This document shows, piece after piece, positions 12,368-23,432 of a stretch of DNA of 64,000 nt. Origin of the DNA: Bufo bufo. Taxonomy: Eukaryota > Chordata > Amphibia > Anura > Bufonidae. Where the stretch lies: positions 191,731,921 through 191,795,920 of the forward strand of contig NC_053393.1 in NCBI RefSeq assembly GCF_905171765.1, given 5' to 3'. Position numbers and translations under genes: made by a program. How positions within the stretch are numbered: the stretch's first letter is position 1; each line of letters starts with the position of its first letter. The notes under the pieces were generated by a model. That model was not told the DNA's origin, ran no database searches, and saw only the letters and a list, made by a program, of their open reading frames with translations.

Positions 12368-12634
12368 TAGGGCCCATTCACGTGGCGGTTTATGTAAAAA
12401 CAAATCTGGAGGCCACCGCATGCTGTGCATCTCCGGTTATTTTAAATGGGAAGCAGCACTACCTTTTTGTAACAGTGTCCGGACAGATGCCGCTGGAAGC
12501 CACTGCAGATGTACATTCACAGTTTAGCTCCATTCAATGAGGGTAAAACATGAGCAGGTCTGTAGAAGCCAAAGTGAAAAACCACAGCAGTCTCTGGCTC
12601 GGAGAGGCAAAATCTGCTGTGTGAACGCAGCCTT
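12368..12634. mobile_element. Short foldback MITE
   Basis: The ends read GGGCCCATTCACGTGG and, inverted, CTGTGTGAACGCAGCC, and lie next to TA-containing flanks. The interior has no coding potential. The boundaries are approximate. Confidence 0.4.
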
Positions 12635-12639
12635 AGACC

Positions 12640-13897
12640 TCTCATTTATACATTTCTTTGCAGACACCACTCCTGCTTTTAGCACAAAGGAACACATAGG
12701 ACCCGGAATACAGCACTTTACGGGGTTACTGTGTGCCATTTCATAAATTGGCTCCACCTGCACAAACCAAAGACAGACTTAAAACTGACCCAAAAAACAC
12801 TGCAAACACTGATAAATTTATTCTTATGGTTTACCTTCTCCTGCATTCAGAGGTCAACTGACATACTCAGTAGAATCCCTGCTCCCTTCCCTTTTGCTTA
12901 GTACCAGTGTAGTGATCTTATAGTGAAGCAGGTTTTGTGGTCCAGACACCTATAATTCATTTATTTCTACTTCCAAATTCACAGAAAGGCAAGAAAGCCC
13001 TCTAGCTATGTTAGTAAAAATCTGTTTTACATTTGCACGATAAAATCTTTAAAGTAACACTCCAAAGCTAAAATTTGACTATACATAACACGTGTAGTCA
13101 TCATACTTCCTTTCTTCCTTCACTTTGGTCCCTGTTTGATTCCTATAAATATGTCCTCCACAATCCCATACCTCCCAATACAAAGTGCTGTAGGAAAGTC
13201 TATGATACACACCTCTCCACTGCCCTCTGATGGACATAGCTCCTACACCATTAGTGGTGTTCCATCAGTGCTAGTTCATCCAAGGGAGGTGGCATGTCTT
13301 TGACTTTCTTACATTGCTTTGCATTTGGAAGTCTGAGATGGTGAACCTGATAGGGGACCAGAGCACAGAAACAGAATCAGCATGGGAAGAATGGTGGGTA
13401 CAGTACAAGTTATGTTGACGATACGTTTGTCATGTATTTCTCAATTTTTTTATTTGGGCTGCAGGGCTTTTTAATGTAAGGTTCTTTTTCTCACAACCAG
13501 CCATTAAATGTAGCCTGTTTTCATTTCACCCATCCCTCAATTAATGGACATTAGGAACAATAACTTACAACCCATGGACAAAGGGAATTTGTATCATGTC
13601 TACCACCACTGTTAACCAATTACTAAGAAGCAACACACCACCAAGGATAAGAAGTTCCTTCCACACCAGACCACAAAATATACCATCAATATCAAGTATC
13701 GAATGCTAAATGTATACAACCTCTAGTGTATTCTACTGAGAAAGCATGATGCAGAGAAGTGTGTATACTCCAGATAAAGAATTGCTGTTCGCAGACACCA
13801 AAAAATATAGAGGTGATCCTAAAAAGCACAAAACACAGCAAAAAAAAAAGCGATGTGATGATATACGTTTCGTACTAAATTATATAAATTCAGCCAG
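12640..13897. other. Intron sequence, nothing recognised
   Basis: AT-rich sequence up to the left end of the Penelope-like dimer. A weak foldback around 13,190-13,320 is possible. No gene or clear repeat is supported. Confidence 0.4.
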
Positions 13898-13925
13898 ACT
13901 ACTAGTAGAGTCATGAAACCCTGCC

Positions 13926-13927
<2 letters not shown>

Positions 13928-13966
<39 letters not shown>
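13928..13966. repeat. (TA)n in the left PLE arm
   Basis: A pure TA dinucleotide run. The matching position in the inverted right arm (36219-36262) is also a TA run, interrupted by CGG, so the tract existed before the dimer formed. Confidence 0.95.
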
Positions 13967-13967
<1 letters not shown>

Positions 13968-14872
13968 TAATGCAAACATACACAAAAGAATTCACCTGTA
14001 GGAGACCACATTTATTGATTGTAAACTTAATGTTTAGAGCTGTATTTCTATTTTTCTGAAGTACTGTATATGTGTTGCTTTGTCTGGCCCTGTCCTTTTA
14101 CATGTCTTATTAGGGCATTATATTGTAGCAAAAGTTTTTTTCCTTATTAGGATCACATCAGGATCACATCAGCCTGATAGAATGTTGAAGACAAAACGCC
14201 CCTCCCCCCGGAGGTGTGCGCCAGCGTGAGGAGCCAATCAGAGGTGGAGGCTCATCCATCAGCACGCCTACCACGCCCGCCTCACTCAGATAGGGCATTA
14301 CAAGTCCAGAGGATTGCTCAGGTGCGACTAAGAAAAAGGGGAATCGAAGATGCGGTTTGCAAAGATCAAGTATGCGGTCTGAATATGACCATATGCAGAA
14401 AACCAGGAAGGTATAAATACCTCAATGGGCATAAAAAATTGCCTCAAGAAAAAAACTATGTAAAAGGCCCATATCAATGCAGACTGGGTTAACAAAGAGC
14501 CCCAACGTGATAGATGGTAACGGATAGTGATGGCCTTGCGGTTCGCCCGGCGGTCGGTTCGTGGCGAACTTCGCATGTTCGCTGCTCGCTGAACATGCGA
14601 ACATATGGCGATATTCGCGCCCACCATATTCTTTTACATTGTAAAGAACTTTGACCCATGACACATCCATCAGGTGGTACAGGACAGCCAATTGGAAAGT
14701 TTCAGCACATGGACATCCCCCCTACCTTATAAATAAACCTGATCTGGCTGCCATTTTACATTCAGTCTTTTGCCAGAGTAGGGAGAGGTTGCTGTGTGGA
14801 GCAGGGACAGACTGTTAGGGACACAAATCACTAGCTAATAGGTCCACAAAACTCCTTTTAAGGCCTGGTATA

Positions 14873-16435
14873 CAGGGAGTGCAGAATTATTAGGCAAATG
14901 AGTATTTTGACCACATCATCCTCTTTATGCATGTTGTCTTACTCCAAGCTGTATAGGCTCGAAAGCCTACTACCAATTAAGCATATTAGGTGATGTGCAT
15001 CTCTGTAATGAGAAGGGGTGTGGTCTAATGACATCAACACCCTATATCAGGTGTGCATAATTATTAGGCAACTTCCTTTCCTTTGGCAAAATGGGTCAAA
15101 AGAAGGACTTGACAGGCTCAGAAAAGTCAAAAATAGTGAGATATCTTGCAGAGGGATGCAGCACTCTTAAAATTGCAAAGCTTCTGAAGCGTGATCATCG
15201 AACAATCAAGCGTTTCATTCAAAATAGTCAACAGGGTCGCAAGAAGCGTGTGGAAAAACCAAGGCGCAAAATAACTGCCCATGAACTGAGAAAAGTCAAG
15301 CGTGCAGCTGCCAAGATGCCACTTGCCACCAGTTTGGCCATATTTCAGAGCTGCAACATCACTGGAGTGCCCAAAAGCACAAGCTGTGCAATACTCAGAG
15401 ACATGGCCAAGGTAAGAAAGGCTGAAAGACGACCACCACTGAACAAGACACACAAGCTGAAACGTCAAGACTGGGCCAAGAAATATCTCAAGACTGATTT
15501 TTCTAAGGTTTTATGGACTGATGAAATGAGAGTGAGTCTTGATGGGCCAGATGGATGGGCCCGTGGCTGGATTGGTAAAGGGCAGAAAGCTCCAGTCCGA
15601 CTCAGACGCCAGCAAGGTGGAGGTGGAGTATTGGTTTGGGCTGGTATCATCAAAGATGAGCTTGTGGGGCCTTTTCGGGTTGAGGATGGAGTCAAGCTCA
15701 ACTCCCAGTCCTACTGCCAGTTTCTGGAAGACACCTTCTTCAAGCAGTGGTACAGGAAGAAGTCTGCATCCTTCAAGAAAAACATGATTTTCATGCAGGA
15801 CAATGCTCCATCACACGCGTCCAAGTACTCCACAGCGTGGCTGGCAAGAAAGGGTATAAAAGAAGAAAATCTAATGACATGGCCTCCTTGTTCACCTGAT
15901 CTGAACCCCATTGAGAACCTGTGGTCCATCATCAAATGTGAGATTTACAAGGAGGGAAAACAGTACACCTCTCTGAACAGTGTCTGGGAGGCTGTGGTTG
16001 CTGCTGCACGCAATGTTGATGGTGAACAGATCAAAACACTGACAGAATCCATGGATGGCAGGCTTTTGAGTGTCCTTGCAAAGAAAGGTGGCTATATTGG
16101 TCACTGATTTGTTTTTGTTTTGTTTTTGAATGTCAGAAATGTATATTTGTGAATGTTGAGATGTTATATTGGTTTCACTGGTAAAAATAAATAATTGAAA
16201 TGGGTATATGTTTGTTTTTTGTTAAGTTGCCTAATAATTATGCACAGTAATAGTCACCTGCACACACAGATATCCCCCTAAAATAGCTAAAACTAAAAAC
16301 AAACTAAAAACTACTTCCAAAAATATTCAGCTTTGATATTAATGAGTTTTTTGGGTTCATTGAGAACATGGTTGTTGTTCAATAATAAAATTAATCCTCA
16401 AAAATACAACTTGCCTAATAATTCTGCACTCCCTG
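14873..16435 (+). mobile_element. Complete Tc1/mariner element (DD37E)
   Basis: Inverted ends CAGGGAGTGCAGAATTATTA are flanked by TA on both sides (14871-14872 and 16436-16437), as expected for Tc1/mariner. Inner inverted copies of GCATAATTATTAGGCAAC lie at about 15054-15071 and, reversed, about 16226-16243, giving an IR/DR-like arrangement of paired transposase sites. The single gene between them is intact. The near-perfect termini and open frame suggest a recent insertion, younger than its host hAT element B. Confidence 0.95.
15091..16107 (+). CDS. Tc1/mariner transposase, intact, DD37E
   Basis: A 338-codon frame with no interruptions lies inside matching terminal repeats. Residues 1-60 form the first helix-turn-helix (paired-like) region: KIVRYLAEG, KLLKRDHRTIKRFI. 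A basic, NLS-like patch GRKKRVEKPRRK (about 49-60) follows. The second DNA-binding part runs to about residue 120. The catalytic DDE triad is visible as D144 (LWTDEM), D237 (FMQDNAPSH) and E275 (LNPIENLW). The second D and the E are separated by 37 residues, unlike the 34 of classical Tc1. DD37E enzymes include the vertebrate group I recall as TRT; that assignment is from memory. The enzyme would cut at the termini and insert into TA. Activity is an inference. Confidence 0.95.
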   Translation: MGQKKDLTGSEKSKIVRYLAEGCSTLKIAKLLKRDHRTIKRFIQNSQQGRKKRVEKPRRKITAHELRKVKRAAAKMPLATSLAIFQSCNITGVPKSTSCAILRDMAKVRKAERRPPLNKTHKLKRQDWAKKYLKTDFSKVLWTDEMRVSLDGPDGWARGWIGKGQKAPVRLRRQQGGGGVLVWAGIIKDELVGPFRVEDGVKLNSQSYCQFLEDTFFKQWYRKKSASFKKNMIFMQDNAPSHASKYSTAWLARKGIKEENLMTWPPCSPDLNPIENLWSIIKCEIYKEGKQYTSLNSVWEAVVAAARNVDGEQIKTLTESMDGRLLSVLAKKGGYIGH

Positions 16436-16499
16436 TAGGTGTACTATTGATAGGTGTGCAGTACAGAGGGGTGCAATACACTTATAATATACGTTCTAA

Positions 16500-16801
16500 C
16501 ATAGATAGCATATTATAGTGGATTTCTATTGTGCAGCAGTGGTGAGCGGTTCTGCAGCGATACTGCAGCTACACAGAGTGACAAACACAATTAAAAAAAA
16601 TAATTTTACCTGGTGTGCTATACCAGTCGCCCCCCAAAAAAAATGATAGAAGCAGTGTGTTATATACCAATAATATGCTTTCTATATAGTGTATTTAGGT
16701 ACTGCAGCATTTGTTTGCTGTTTTGCTGCGTTCCCTCTGCTACACACAGTGACAAACGGTATTGGAAAAAATAATTATAACTGGTGTGATATACCAGTCG
16801 C
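16500..16801 (+). repeat. Subterminal tandem repeat of hAT element B (left part)
   Basis: A unit of about 170 bp (landmarks ACTGGTGTGATATACCAGT, CCCCCCAAAA, GCTGTTTTGCTGCGTTCCC, CACACAGTGACAAAC) begins here and continues after the nested hAT at 23163. The nested element therefore landed inside the tandem array. Confidence 0.8.
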
Positions 16802-17337
16802 CAGGGGTGTATCTATCACGAGGCAAACAAGGCATTTGCCTAGGGCGGCACTTGCCAATGGGGCGGCAAAATGCCTTGTTTGCTTAGTGATAGTTAGTTA
16901 CACAATATGCTAAAAAAATATTTTGCCCCTTGTCCGATCCGATCCTTCGCATAGTGAAGGAGTTGAAAGACTTACTTCCTCCTCCTTCTGACTTCCTCCC
17001 GACCTCCTCTGCATTTTGCGTCCGCGCGTTGCCGTTGTGACGTCACATGGAGGTGGAGTCACGGCCGGCAACGCTAGGGTGAGCCTTATCTCCTCCAAGT
17101 GCAGAACGGATCCTGCACACGGTCACCGTAAACACTGAGGCCAGGCCCCGGCCACCAATGCACTGATCCCGGAGCCTGCAGTCTTCAAAAACTGTAAGTA
17201 CTTAAATTACAGTAATTCACAAAAAATCAATTACTTAGTTGTTTTATGGGGTAAGGGGGTTGAGACCCGTTGGGTGGTTAGAGGGGTGAGAATTAGGGAG
17301 GGGTAAATACTGTACTATCTCTAGCTGCACATTGTTT

Positions 17338-17690
17338 TTAAAAAAAATAAAACATAATCTGTAAAATACATTTGTGTTAGCAGTTGTGCTTTTTTAATTT
17401 TTAGAATAATGATACAGCCATTTTATTTAATGTATTTGTGCTTTCTGTGCTGTTGGAGGGGGAGTGAGTGGCAGTATTACACAATCTTTATATATTTTTT
17501 TATACATTTACAGATTGTGTAATACTGCCCCTCACCCCCCTCCAACCAACACAGAAATTAGCACAAATATATTAACTAAAATGGCTGCCTGTATCATTAT
17601 TCAAAAAATTTAAAAAGCGCAACTTCTGACACACATACTTTGTATTTTACAGATTTTTATATATTTTTTTATACATCTGCAAAATACCAA
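17338..17690. repeat. Internal foldback in hAT element C
   Basis: The two halves are inverted: left AATAATGATACAGCCATTTT and CTGTGCTGTTGG, right CCAACCAACACAG and AAAATGGCTGCCTGTATCAT. The centre is a hairpin, CAGTATTACACAATCT / AGATTGTGTAATACTG. It is either a nested MITE or part of the element's leader. Confidence 0.65.
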
Positions 17691-17809
17691 ATATTTGTGT
17701 CAAACTAGGAATGTGCATAGTTTATTTTTTTTAAATAACTTTTAGATGATAGACATTTTATTTTATTTCATACATACATTTGTGATGATTATTTTTCTTC
17801 TCTATATTC

Positions 17810-18120
17810 AAGGTACACTATAATCACCAGAACCACAACAGCTAAACGTAGTAGTTCTGGTGTCTATAGTATGTCTCTGCAAGCTTTTTAATGTAAACAC
17901 TGCCTTTTCAGAAAATAAAGGCAGTATTTACATTACTGCCAAGGAACACCTCTAGTGGCCACTCATCAGAGGTGCTTCCTAGTCCAGTGTTGCACAACGT
18001 GCAGCACTGGCCTTCACGTTGAACACTCCTCATAGAAATGCATTGATTTAATGAATCTCTATGAGGAGATGCTGATTGGTGCAGCGCAGTGTTTTGCCAA
18101 GCATGCGCAATAGACTCCCA
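17810..18120. repeat. Dispersed non-coding repeat
   Basis: Contains short foldbacks such as AACCACAACAGC..GTAGTTCTGGTGTC and CCTCATAGAAATGCATTGAT..AATCTCTATGAGG. I take it for an interspersed repeat. Its class is not clear. Confidence 0.35.
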
Positions 18121-18392
18121 ATGCTTTCCTAGGCTGATATATACTCAGACACTGCACATTTTTGTGTGGGAAGGCGGGATCCAGGGGGCCCAAGTAAATT
18201 CTTGCCCAGGATCCAATCAATATTAAAGACGGCCCTGCCCCTCGCACTTGCAGCTCTCTCTCTGCTCTGTCCCTGCTTCCTGATTAATGTCTGACTGTTG
18301 CCATGGAGAGCAGACAGCAAGCCGACCTCCCACGATAAGTAGCATGCTTCTTGAGAGTCTCCTTCCATTATAGCCGGGCAGCACATGCTACG

Positions 18393-18880
18393 TCTGTTGA
18401 TTTTCACTGACGCTATGCCTGTTGATTTTTATTGATGCTATGCCTGTTGATTTTTCACTGACGCTATGGCCTCATGCACACTACCGTTGTTTGGGTCAGC
18501 ATCCGAGCCTCCGTTTTGGCGGCTGGGATGCGGACCCATTCATTTCAATGGGGCCGCAAAAGATGCGGACAGCACTCCGTGTGCTGTCCGCATCCGTGGC
18601 TCCGTTCCGCGGCCCCGATAAAAAAATATAACATGTCCTATTCTTGTCCGCGCTTTGCGGACAAGAATAGGCATCTATATTACCGGAGTCCGTTCCATTC
18701 CGCAACACAGATGGTTTGCGGACCGCAAAAAACGGCACAGTCGTGTGCATGAGGCCTATGCCTGTTGATTTTCACTAATGCTATGCCTGTTTATTTTTTA
18801 TTGACGCTATATCTGTTGATTTTCATTGACGCTATGTCAGTTGATTTTTACTGATGCTCTGTTGGTTGATTTTCACAGCA
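18393..18880 (+). repeat. 26-bp minisatellite split by a MITE
   Basis: Copies of a unit around GCTATGCCTGTTGATTTTCA lie at 18393-18467 and 18757-18880. The 289-bp MITE at 18468-18756 sits between them with its target duplication taken from the unit (TAT). Confidence 0.85.
18468..18756. mobile_element. MITE, GGCCTCATGCACAC family
   Basis: Inverted ends GGCCTCATGCACAC are flanked by 3-bp duplications TAT (18465-18467 and 18757-18759). The inside holds a second foldback around ATTCTTGTCCGC / GCGGACAAGAATAGG. A full relative lies at 47912-48218. A 3-bp duplication suggests a PIF/Harbinger-type source. Confidence 0.85.
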
Positions 18881-19015
18881 TTGGTACTATTCTTAGCAGC
18901 CATGAGTGACGGGCGAAAAAGGCTAAGTGGAGCAGGTTACCGAAAAAAGCTTGAACAGACAGGAAAAATTTTACTATTTTTCGCGAAACCTGTTGCTTCT
19001 TCTAAGGCCGAATGC

Positions 19016-19302
19016 ACACGGCCGTGTTCTGCGGCCGAGAGCGGTCCGTGGTATGCCGGGCTGGATTCCTGTTCAGAGCAGGAGCGCACGGCGTCATTGG
19101 TTGCTATGACACCGTGCGCTTCATGCCGCCGCTGCACTACAGTAATACACTCGTATAGTGTATTACTGTAGTGCAGCGGCGACATGAAGCGCACGGCGTC
19201 ATAGCAACCAATGACGCCGTGCGCTCCTGCTCTAAACAGGAATCCAGCCCGGCATACCACGGACCGCTCTCTGCCGCAGAACACGGCCGTGTGCATTCGG
19301 CC
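19016..19302. mobile_element. Near-perfect palindromic MITE inside transposase
   Basis: The two arms (each about 135 bp) are almost perfect inverted copies, beginning GGCCGAATGCACACGGCCGT. The tip TACACTCGTATAGTGTA gives practically no loop. TAA is duplicated at 19013-19015 and 19303-19305. High arm identity implies a young or gene-converted copy. Confidence 0.92.
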
Positions 19303-20188
19303 TAATACTGAGCAGGGAGAGGAGGTAGTTGAAGATTTAACTGATGACATCTGTGAAACTGATGTTGCTACATGCAGTTATGATACTTCAATAGCTACCA
19401 GTAGTACTAGTATTGGCAGAGAAACTGAGACTTCTGAATCAGATTCTTCGAGTTCAGTAGAATTTGATGATCCTGTTGTACAAATAGGAGTGAGCTCTGA
19501 ACCTGCTGAATGGGTTTTCAATGATTGCACCAGAGACCATGTGGCTAAACATGGAATAATTCAAAATGAGAATCTGGACTTTACACAGTCGAGAAGGCTG
19601 TATGCTGACCATTCTAGGTTGCTAACCAAAACACATTTATGAAAAAGAAAACTTTAATGGAGAGAAACAAAAAAGGAGCTATTTGGTTTACTCCAAAAGC
19701 AAAGGAGTCGTGTTTTGTGCTCCATGTCGTTTGTTTGGTGGCAAATCCCAGTTGGCAGAAAGTGGCTTTAATGACTGGAAAAATGGAATGGCTCGATTAA
19801 ATGAACACGAGCGTTCAGCTGAACACAAATCCTGCGTTCTATCTTTAAAATCAAGAGCATGTACACTGGGGAGAATTGATGAAAGTCTTACCAAGCAGCG
19901 TTCTGAGGAAATTCAATATTGGAGAAATGTTTTAAAAAGAGTTGTTGCTGCAGTTAAGGCACTTGGCACTCGAGGACTTGCTTTCAGAGGGAAAGATGAC
20001 CATTTTGGTTCCACACACAACGGAAACTACATGTTGACGTGAATTTCTGTCAGAATTTGACCCATTTATAGAAGAACACATTGCCCGTTAAGGCAATGCA
20101 GGAAAAGGAGTCACATTTTTCCTCTCATTCACTACCTGTGAGCAGTTTATTCAGCTTATGGCAGATTCTGTTACAAAGCAAATAGTTA

Positions 20189-20668
20189 GGCTGGGTTCAC
20201 ACGAGCGTGTCCGGATTAGGTCCGGATGCGTCCCTTTGTATTGCGGCAAACCCGCGCGAGTAGGAATGCAATTGCAGTCAGTTTTGACTGCGATTGCGTT
20301 CCGATGTTTAGTTTTTATCGCGCGGGTGCAATGTGTTTTGCACGCGCGTGATAAAAAAACGACTGTGGTACCCAGACCCGAACTTCTTCACAGAAGTTCA
20401 GGTTTGGGTTCGGTGTTGTGTAGATGTTATTATTTTCCCTTATAACTCACCTTCTCCTCTTGTTCGCGTAGTTCCCGGTCTCTTCTTTAAGACTTCTTTA
20501 AAGATGAGCTATGGGCTAAAGGACCTTTGGTGACGTCAGATCACATGCTCCAATCACATGGTCCATCACAGCCCCATAGAAATGAATAGGTCAGGATTCA
20601 GTGCGGGTGCAATACGTTCACCTACCGCATTGCACCCGCGCGGAATACTCGCCCGTGTGAACGCAGCC
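20189..20668. mobile_element. MITE, GGCTGGGTTCACACG ends
   Basis: The ends are GGCTGGGTTCACACGAGCG and, inverted, CGTGTGAACGCAGCC. The host transposase reads GTTA before and TAAGG after, consistent with a TA duplication. The interior has CGCGCGGG-type segments repeated in inverted order (AACCCGCGCGAG..CCGCGCGGAATACTCG). Confidence 0.8.
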
Positions 20669-21638
20669 TAAGGAGGCAAAGGCTGCTAAATATTACTCTA
20701 TCAGTGTTGATTCAACACCTGATAGCTCCCGCACGGATCAGCTGGCCTCCATCTTAAGGTATGTCAAGGAAGATGGCTTACCGGTTGAGTGCTTTCTTCG
20801 TTTTATTCCAAATCCTGGACATAAATCAGAACAACTGGCTGAAGTGGTCCTCACCACTCTTAAGTCATATGATCTTGATATTGCCAACTGTCGTGGCCAA
20901 TCATATGACAATGGAAGCAATATGTCTGGCCATTATAGAGGATTGCAAGCCAGAATTCTGGAAAGAAACCCACTTGCTGTGTATATTCCATGTTCTGCAC
21001 ACTCTTTAAATCTAGTAGGGAAGCATGCTGCTGAAAGTTGTCCTGAAGCCTGTTCATTCTTTGGTCTCCTACAATACCTTTACATTTTTTTTACTGCTTC
21101 CACTCACAGATGGGAGATTTTACAAGAACATTTATCATCTGTGCCAAACACTCTAGTGGTAAAGAGATTATCTGACACACAGTGGTCAGCCAGGGAAGAT
21201 GCCTGTCGAAGATTAAATCGAAATTGGACTCAAGTAATCGAAGCCTTAACAAAAATTAAGGAAAATACTGCAGAGGCACCAGGAACATGCAAGGAAGCTG
21301 AAGGTCTTCTGAATAAAATACAATGTCTAGAGATTGCACTTATGAGTGGTTTGTGGGGTACTATCCTGGATAGATTTGGTGCAGTTAGCAAAAAACTCCA
21401 AAGCATTGGCATTGATGTTGGAATTGTAGGGGAGCTGTATGAGTCACTGATCCAGTTTGTTCGAGAAACCAGAGGCATATAGCTGCTGCAATGGAAAAAT
21501 CAGTTGTGAAGGATTATGAGACTAAGAGGAAAGGTGTACAAGCAAGGAAAGGTTCAGCAACTTCCAGGAAGACACAGGCAGAGGTAGCACAAGAAAACTT
21601 TTGCATTAACACCTTTTATGTTGTGACAACTTAGTTGA

Positions 21639-21972
21639 AGATAAAAGAGAGATAGGAGGCAGCGCCTCTTGTGTGGTGTAGTCTAATGATAGGTACAAAA
21701 AGGTAAAGTAAAAACTCTTACCAGAAGATGTTGTGAAGAGTCACAACATCTATATGAAGCTTGTGCTGATTTTCCCGATCAGCGTGCGGGGTGCCTGCGC
21801 TGCTGCCTAGGTTCCAGCCCCGTGCCTTGGAAGCATTCGTCGGGGAGAAGTACGTTGCAGAAGAAGAAAAAAAGATGAACCTTTGGATGGCGCTGTCAGC
21901 AGGAATCAGGAGCCGGCTCCTGACTCCTGCTGACAGCGCCATCCAAAGGTTCATCTTTTTTTCTTCTTCTGC
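21639..21972 (+). mobile_element. Retroposon-like insertion with terminal palindrome
   Basis: The insert is flanked by a 14-bp exact duplication GACAACTTAGTTGA (21625-21638 and 21973-21986), as typical of LINE-machinery insertion. The 5' part contains GGCAGCGCCTCTTGTGTGG. The 3' third (about 21868-21968) is a near-perfect hairpin around GGAGCCGGCTCC that ends in TCTTTTTTTCTTCTTC, the complement of its AAGAAGAAAAAAAGA start. Confidence 0.8.
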
Positions 21973-23162
21973 GACAACTTAGTTGAGGAACTTATGAGAA
22001 GAAAAAATGCATATGACTCTTTCTTTGGAAAGTTTTAATTCATTACTGATCTATCAAAAACGGAGCCATCAGCAATTTCACAGCATGCAAATAACCTTTG
22101 TTCTTCTTACAGCAAAGACTTGGAAAAGGAGTGTTTTGTTAATGAGTGCCTCCACTTTCGTTCATACTTAATAAGTTCTTCTGCAGAAGATACCTCTGTT
22201 CTGGTGATGTCCCGAATGATAAGAGAGAGAGGATTACAAAGTATTTATTTAAATGTGGACATTGCTCTCAGAATGTTTTTGTGTACTGCAGCAACAAACT
22301 GCTCAGCTGAGCGTTCTTTCTCGACTTTGAAGCGAGTGAAGAACTACTTGCGATCCAGAATGGGAGAGGAAAGATTGAACTCCCTGGCAGTGTTGGCAAT
22401 AGAGTCTGAACTCACAAAATCTTTGGACTATGAAGAGCTCATCAACAGCTTTGCCACACAGAGAGTTCGGCGAAAGCCACTTTAGTTTCCAAGTACTATT
22501 TAGATCTAATAGTCTAATATTCAACAGTTTGCACTTGTCAGAAATATTTACAGTTTTATTTGTTGTATTCAACAAGTTTCATTTCAGTTTAATATATTTA
22601 TATATTTAATTAAAGTTATCTAAGTTATTAAAACCTAATCGTGTCAGTTTTAGGATGAATTAATTGATGCAAGCAAATGGTGTGTGAAAGTCTGTGCTAT
22701 GGCTAAAGTAATGTAATGGACTGGATGTGTTGATATGTACAGTGGCATTGTCTTGTATGAATGACACAAATTGTGTATGCATGTCCAGTAACAGCTGTTG
22801 AAGCTTTGGTGCTGTTACTGCTCATGTGGACTGACCACACGCTAATTCAAACTATTTGAGTGTCTGTGATCAATATAGTATAGTTGACCTGGATGACTGA
22901 TTTTTGTAAAGTGGTTGAATTTACACTTTATATTATTATATGTAAAGATTCTCTTAAAATAATACATGCAACATTTGGTAGAGAAAACACAAAATATTGG
23001 CCTCTTTAGGCTACACAGGAAAGGGTGTAGCCTAAAGAGGAAGGGGTGGGGTTTACAGAGGATGGGGCTTGGCCTTGACAGGAAGGGGTGGGTCAAATTT
23101 ATATTAGGGGGTGCCCGAGTTTAGTCTCGCCTAGGGCAGCACAAAACCAAGATACACCACTG

Positions 23163-23400
23163 CCAGTAGCCCCCCAAAACAAGTGATTGAAGCGGGTTGT
23201 TATATACCAATATACTTTCTTTATAGTGTATTTGGGCACTGCAGCATTTGTTTGCTGTTTTGCTGCGTTCCCTCTGCTACACACAGTGACAAACAGTACT
23301 GGAAAAAATTCTTATAACTGGTGTGATATACCAGTTGCCCCCCAAAACAACTGATTGAAGCGGAGTGTTATATACCTTCTTCCACAAATACTGCTCTTCT
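23163..23400 (+). repeat. Subterminal tandem repeat of hAT element B (right part)
   Basis: Continuation of the 170-bp array interrupted by hAT element C. It carries one more full copy and a partial one (CCCCCCAAAAC, GCTGTTTTGCTGCGTTCCC) and then runs into the transposase leader. Confidence 0.8.
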
Positions 23401-23432
23401 ATAGAGACTTTTGTCACAGGGTCATTTAAAAA

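Larger units (their letters stand above)
18902..22485 (+). pseudogene. hAT transposase, TTF/ZMYM1-like (DUF4371 type), broken
   Basis: Pieces in order: basic N-terminus from ATG 18902 (RKRLSGAGYRKK); Ser/Asp-rich linker (19306-19560); a TTF-type zinc finger (about 19683-19850) with GVVFCAPCRLFGG, NDWKNG and HERSAEHKSC; and the RNase-H-like core with YSISVDSTPDSS (about 20690-20730), DNGSNMSGHYRG (about 20909-20944) and SDTQWSAREDA (about 21170-21205). The C-terminal dimerisation region has CSAERSFSTLKRVKNYLRS and ends at 22485. A frameshift near 19640, stops after 20042 and 21482, and three insertions (19016, 20189, 21639) interrupt it. Removing the first insertion restores an in-frame junction. 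It resembles proteins annotated 'zinc finger MYM-type 1-like'. Confidence 0.88.
16802..23162 (+). mobile_element. hAT element C (TTF/ZMYM1-like), nested in element B
   Basis: The left end CAGGGGTGTATCT and right end AGATACACCACTG are inverted. Flanking 8-mers CCAGTCGC (16794-16801) and CCAGTAGC (23163-23170) differ at one position. The 170-bp subterminal repeat of element B is interrupted exactly at this point. The element contains one decayed transposase (18902-22485), an internal foldback at about 17338-17690, a 26-bp minisatellite, and at least four younger insertions (18468, 19016, 20189, 21639). Confidence 0.9.
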
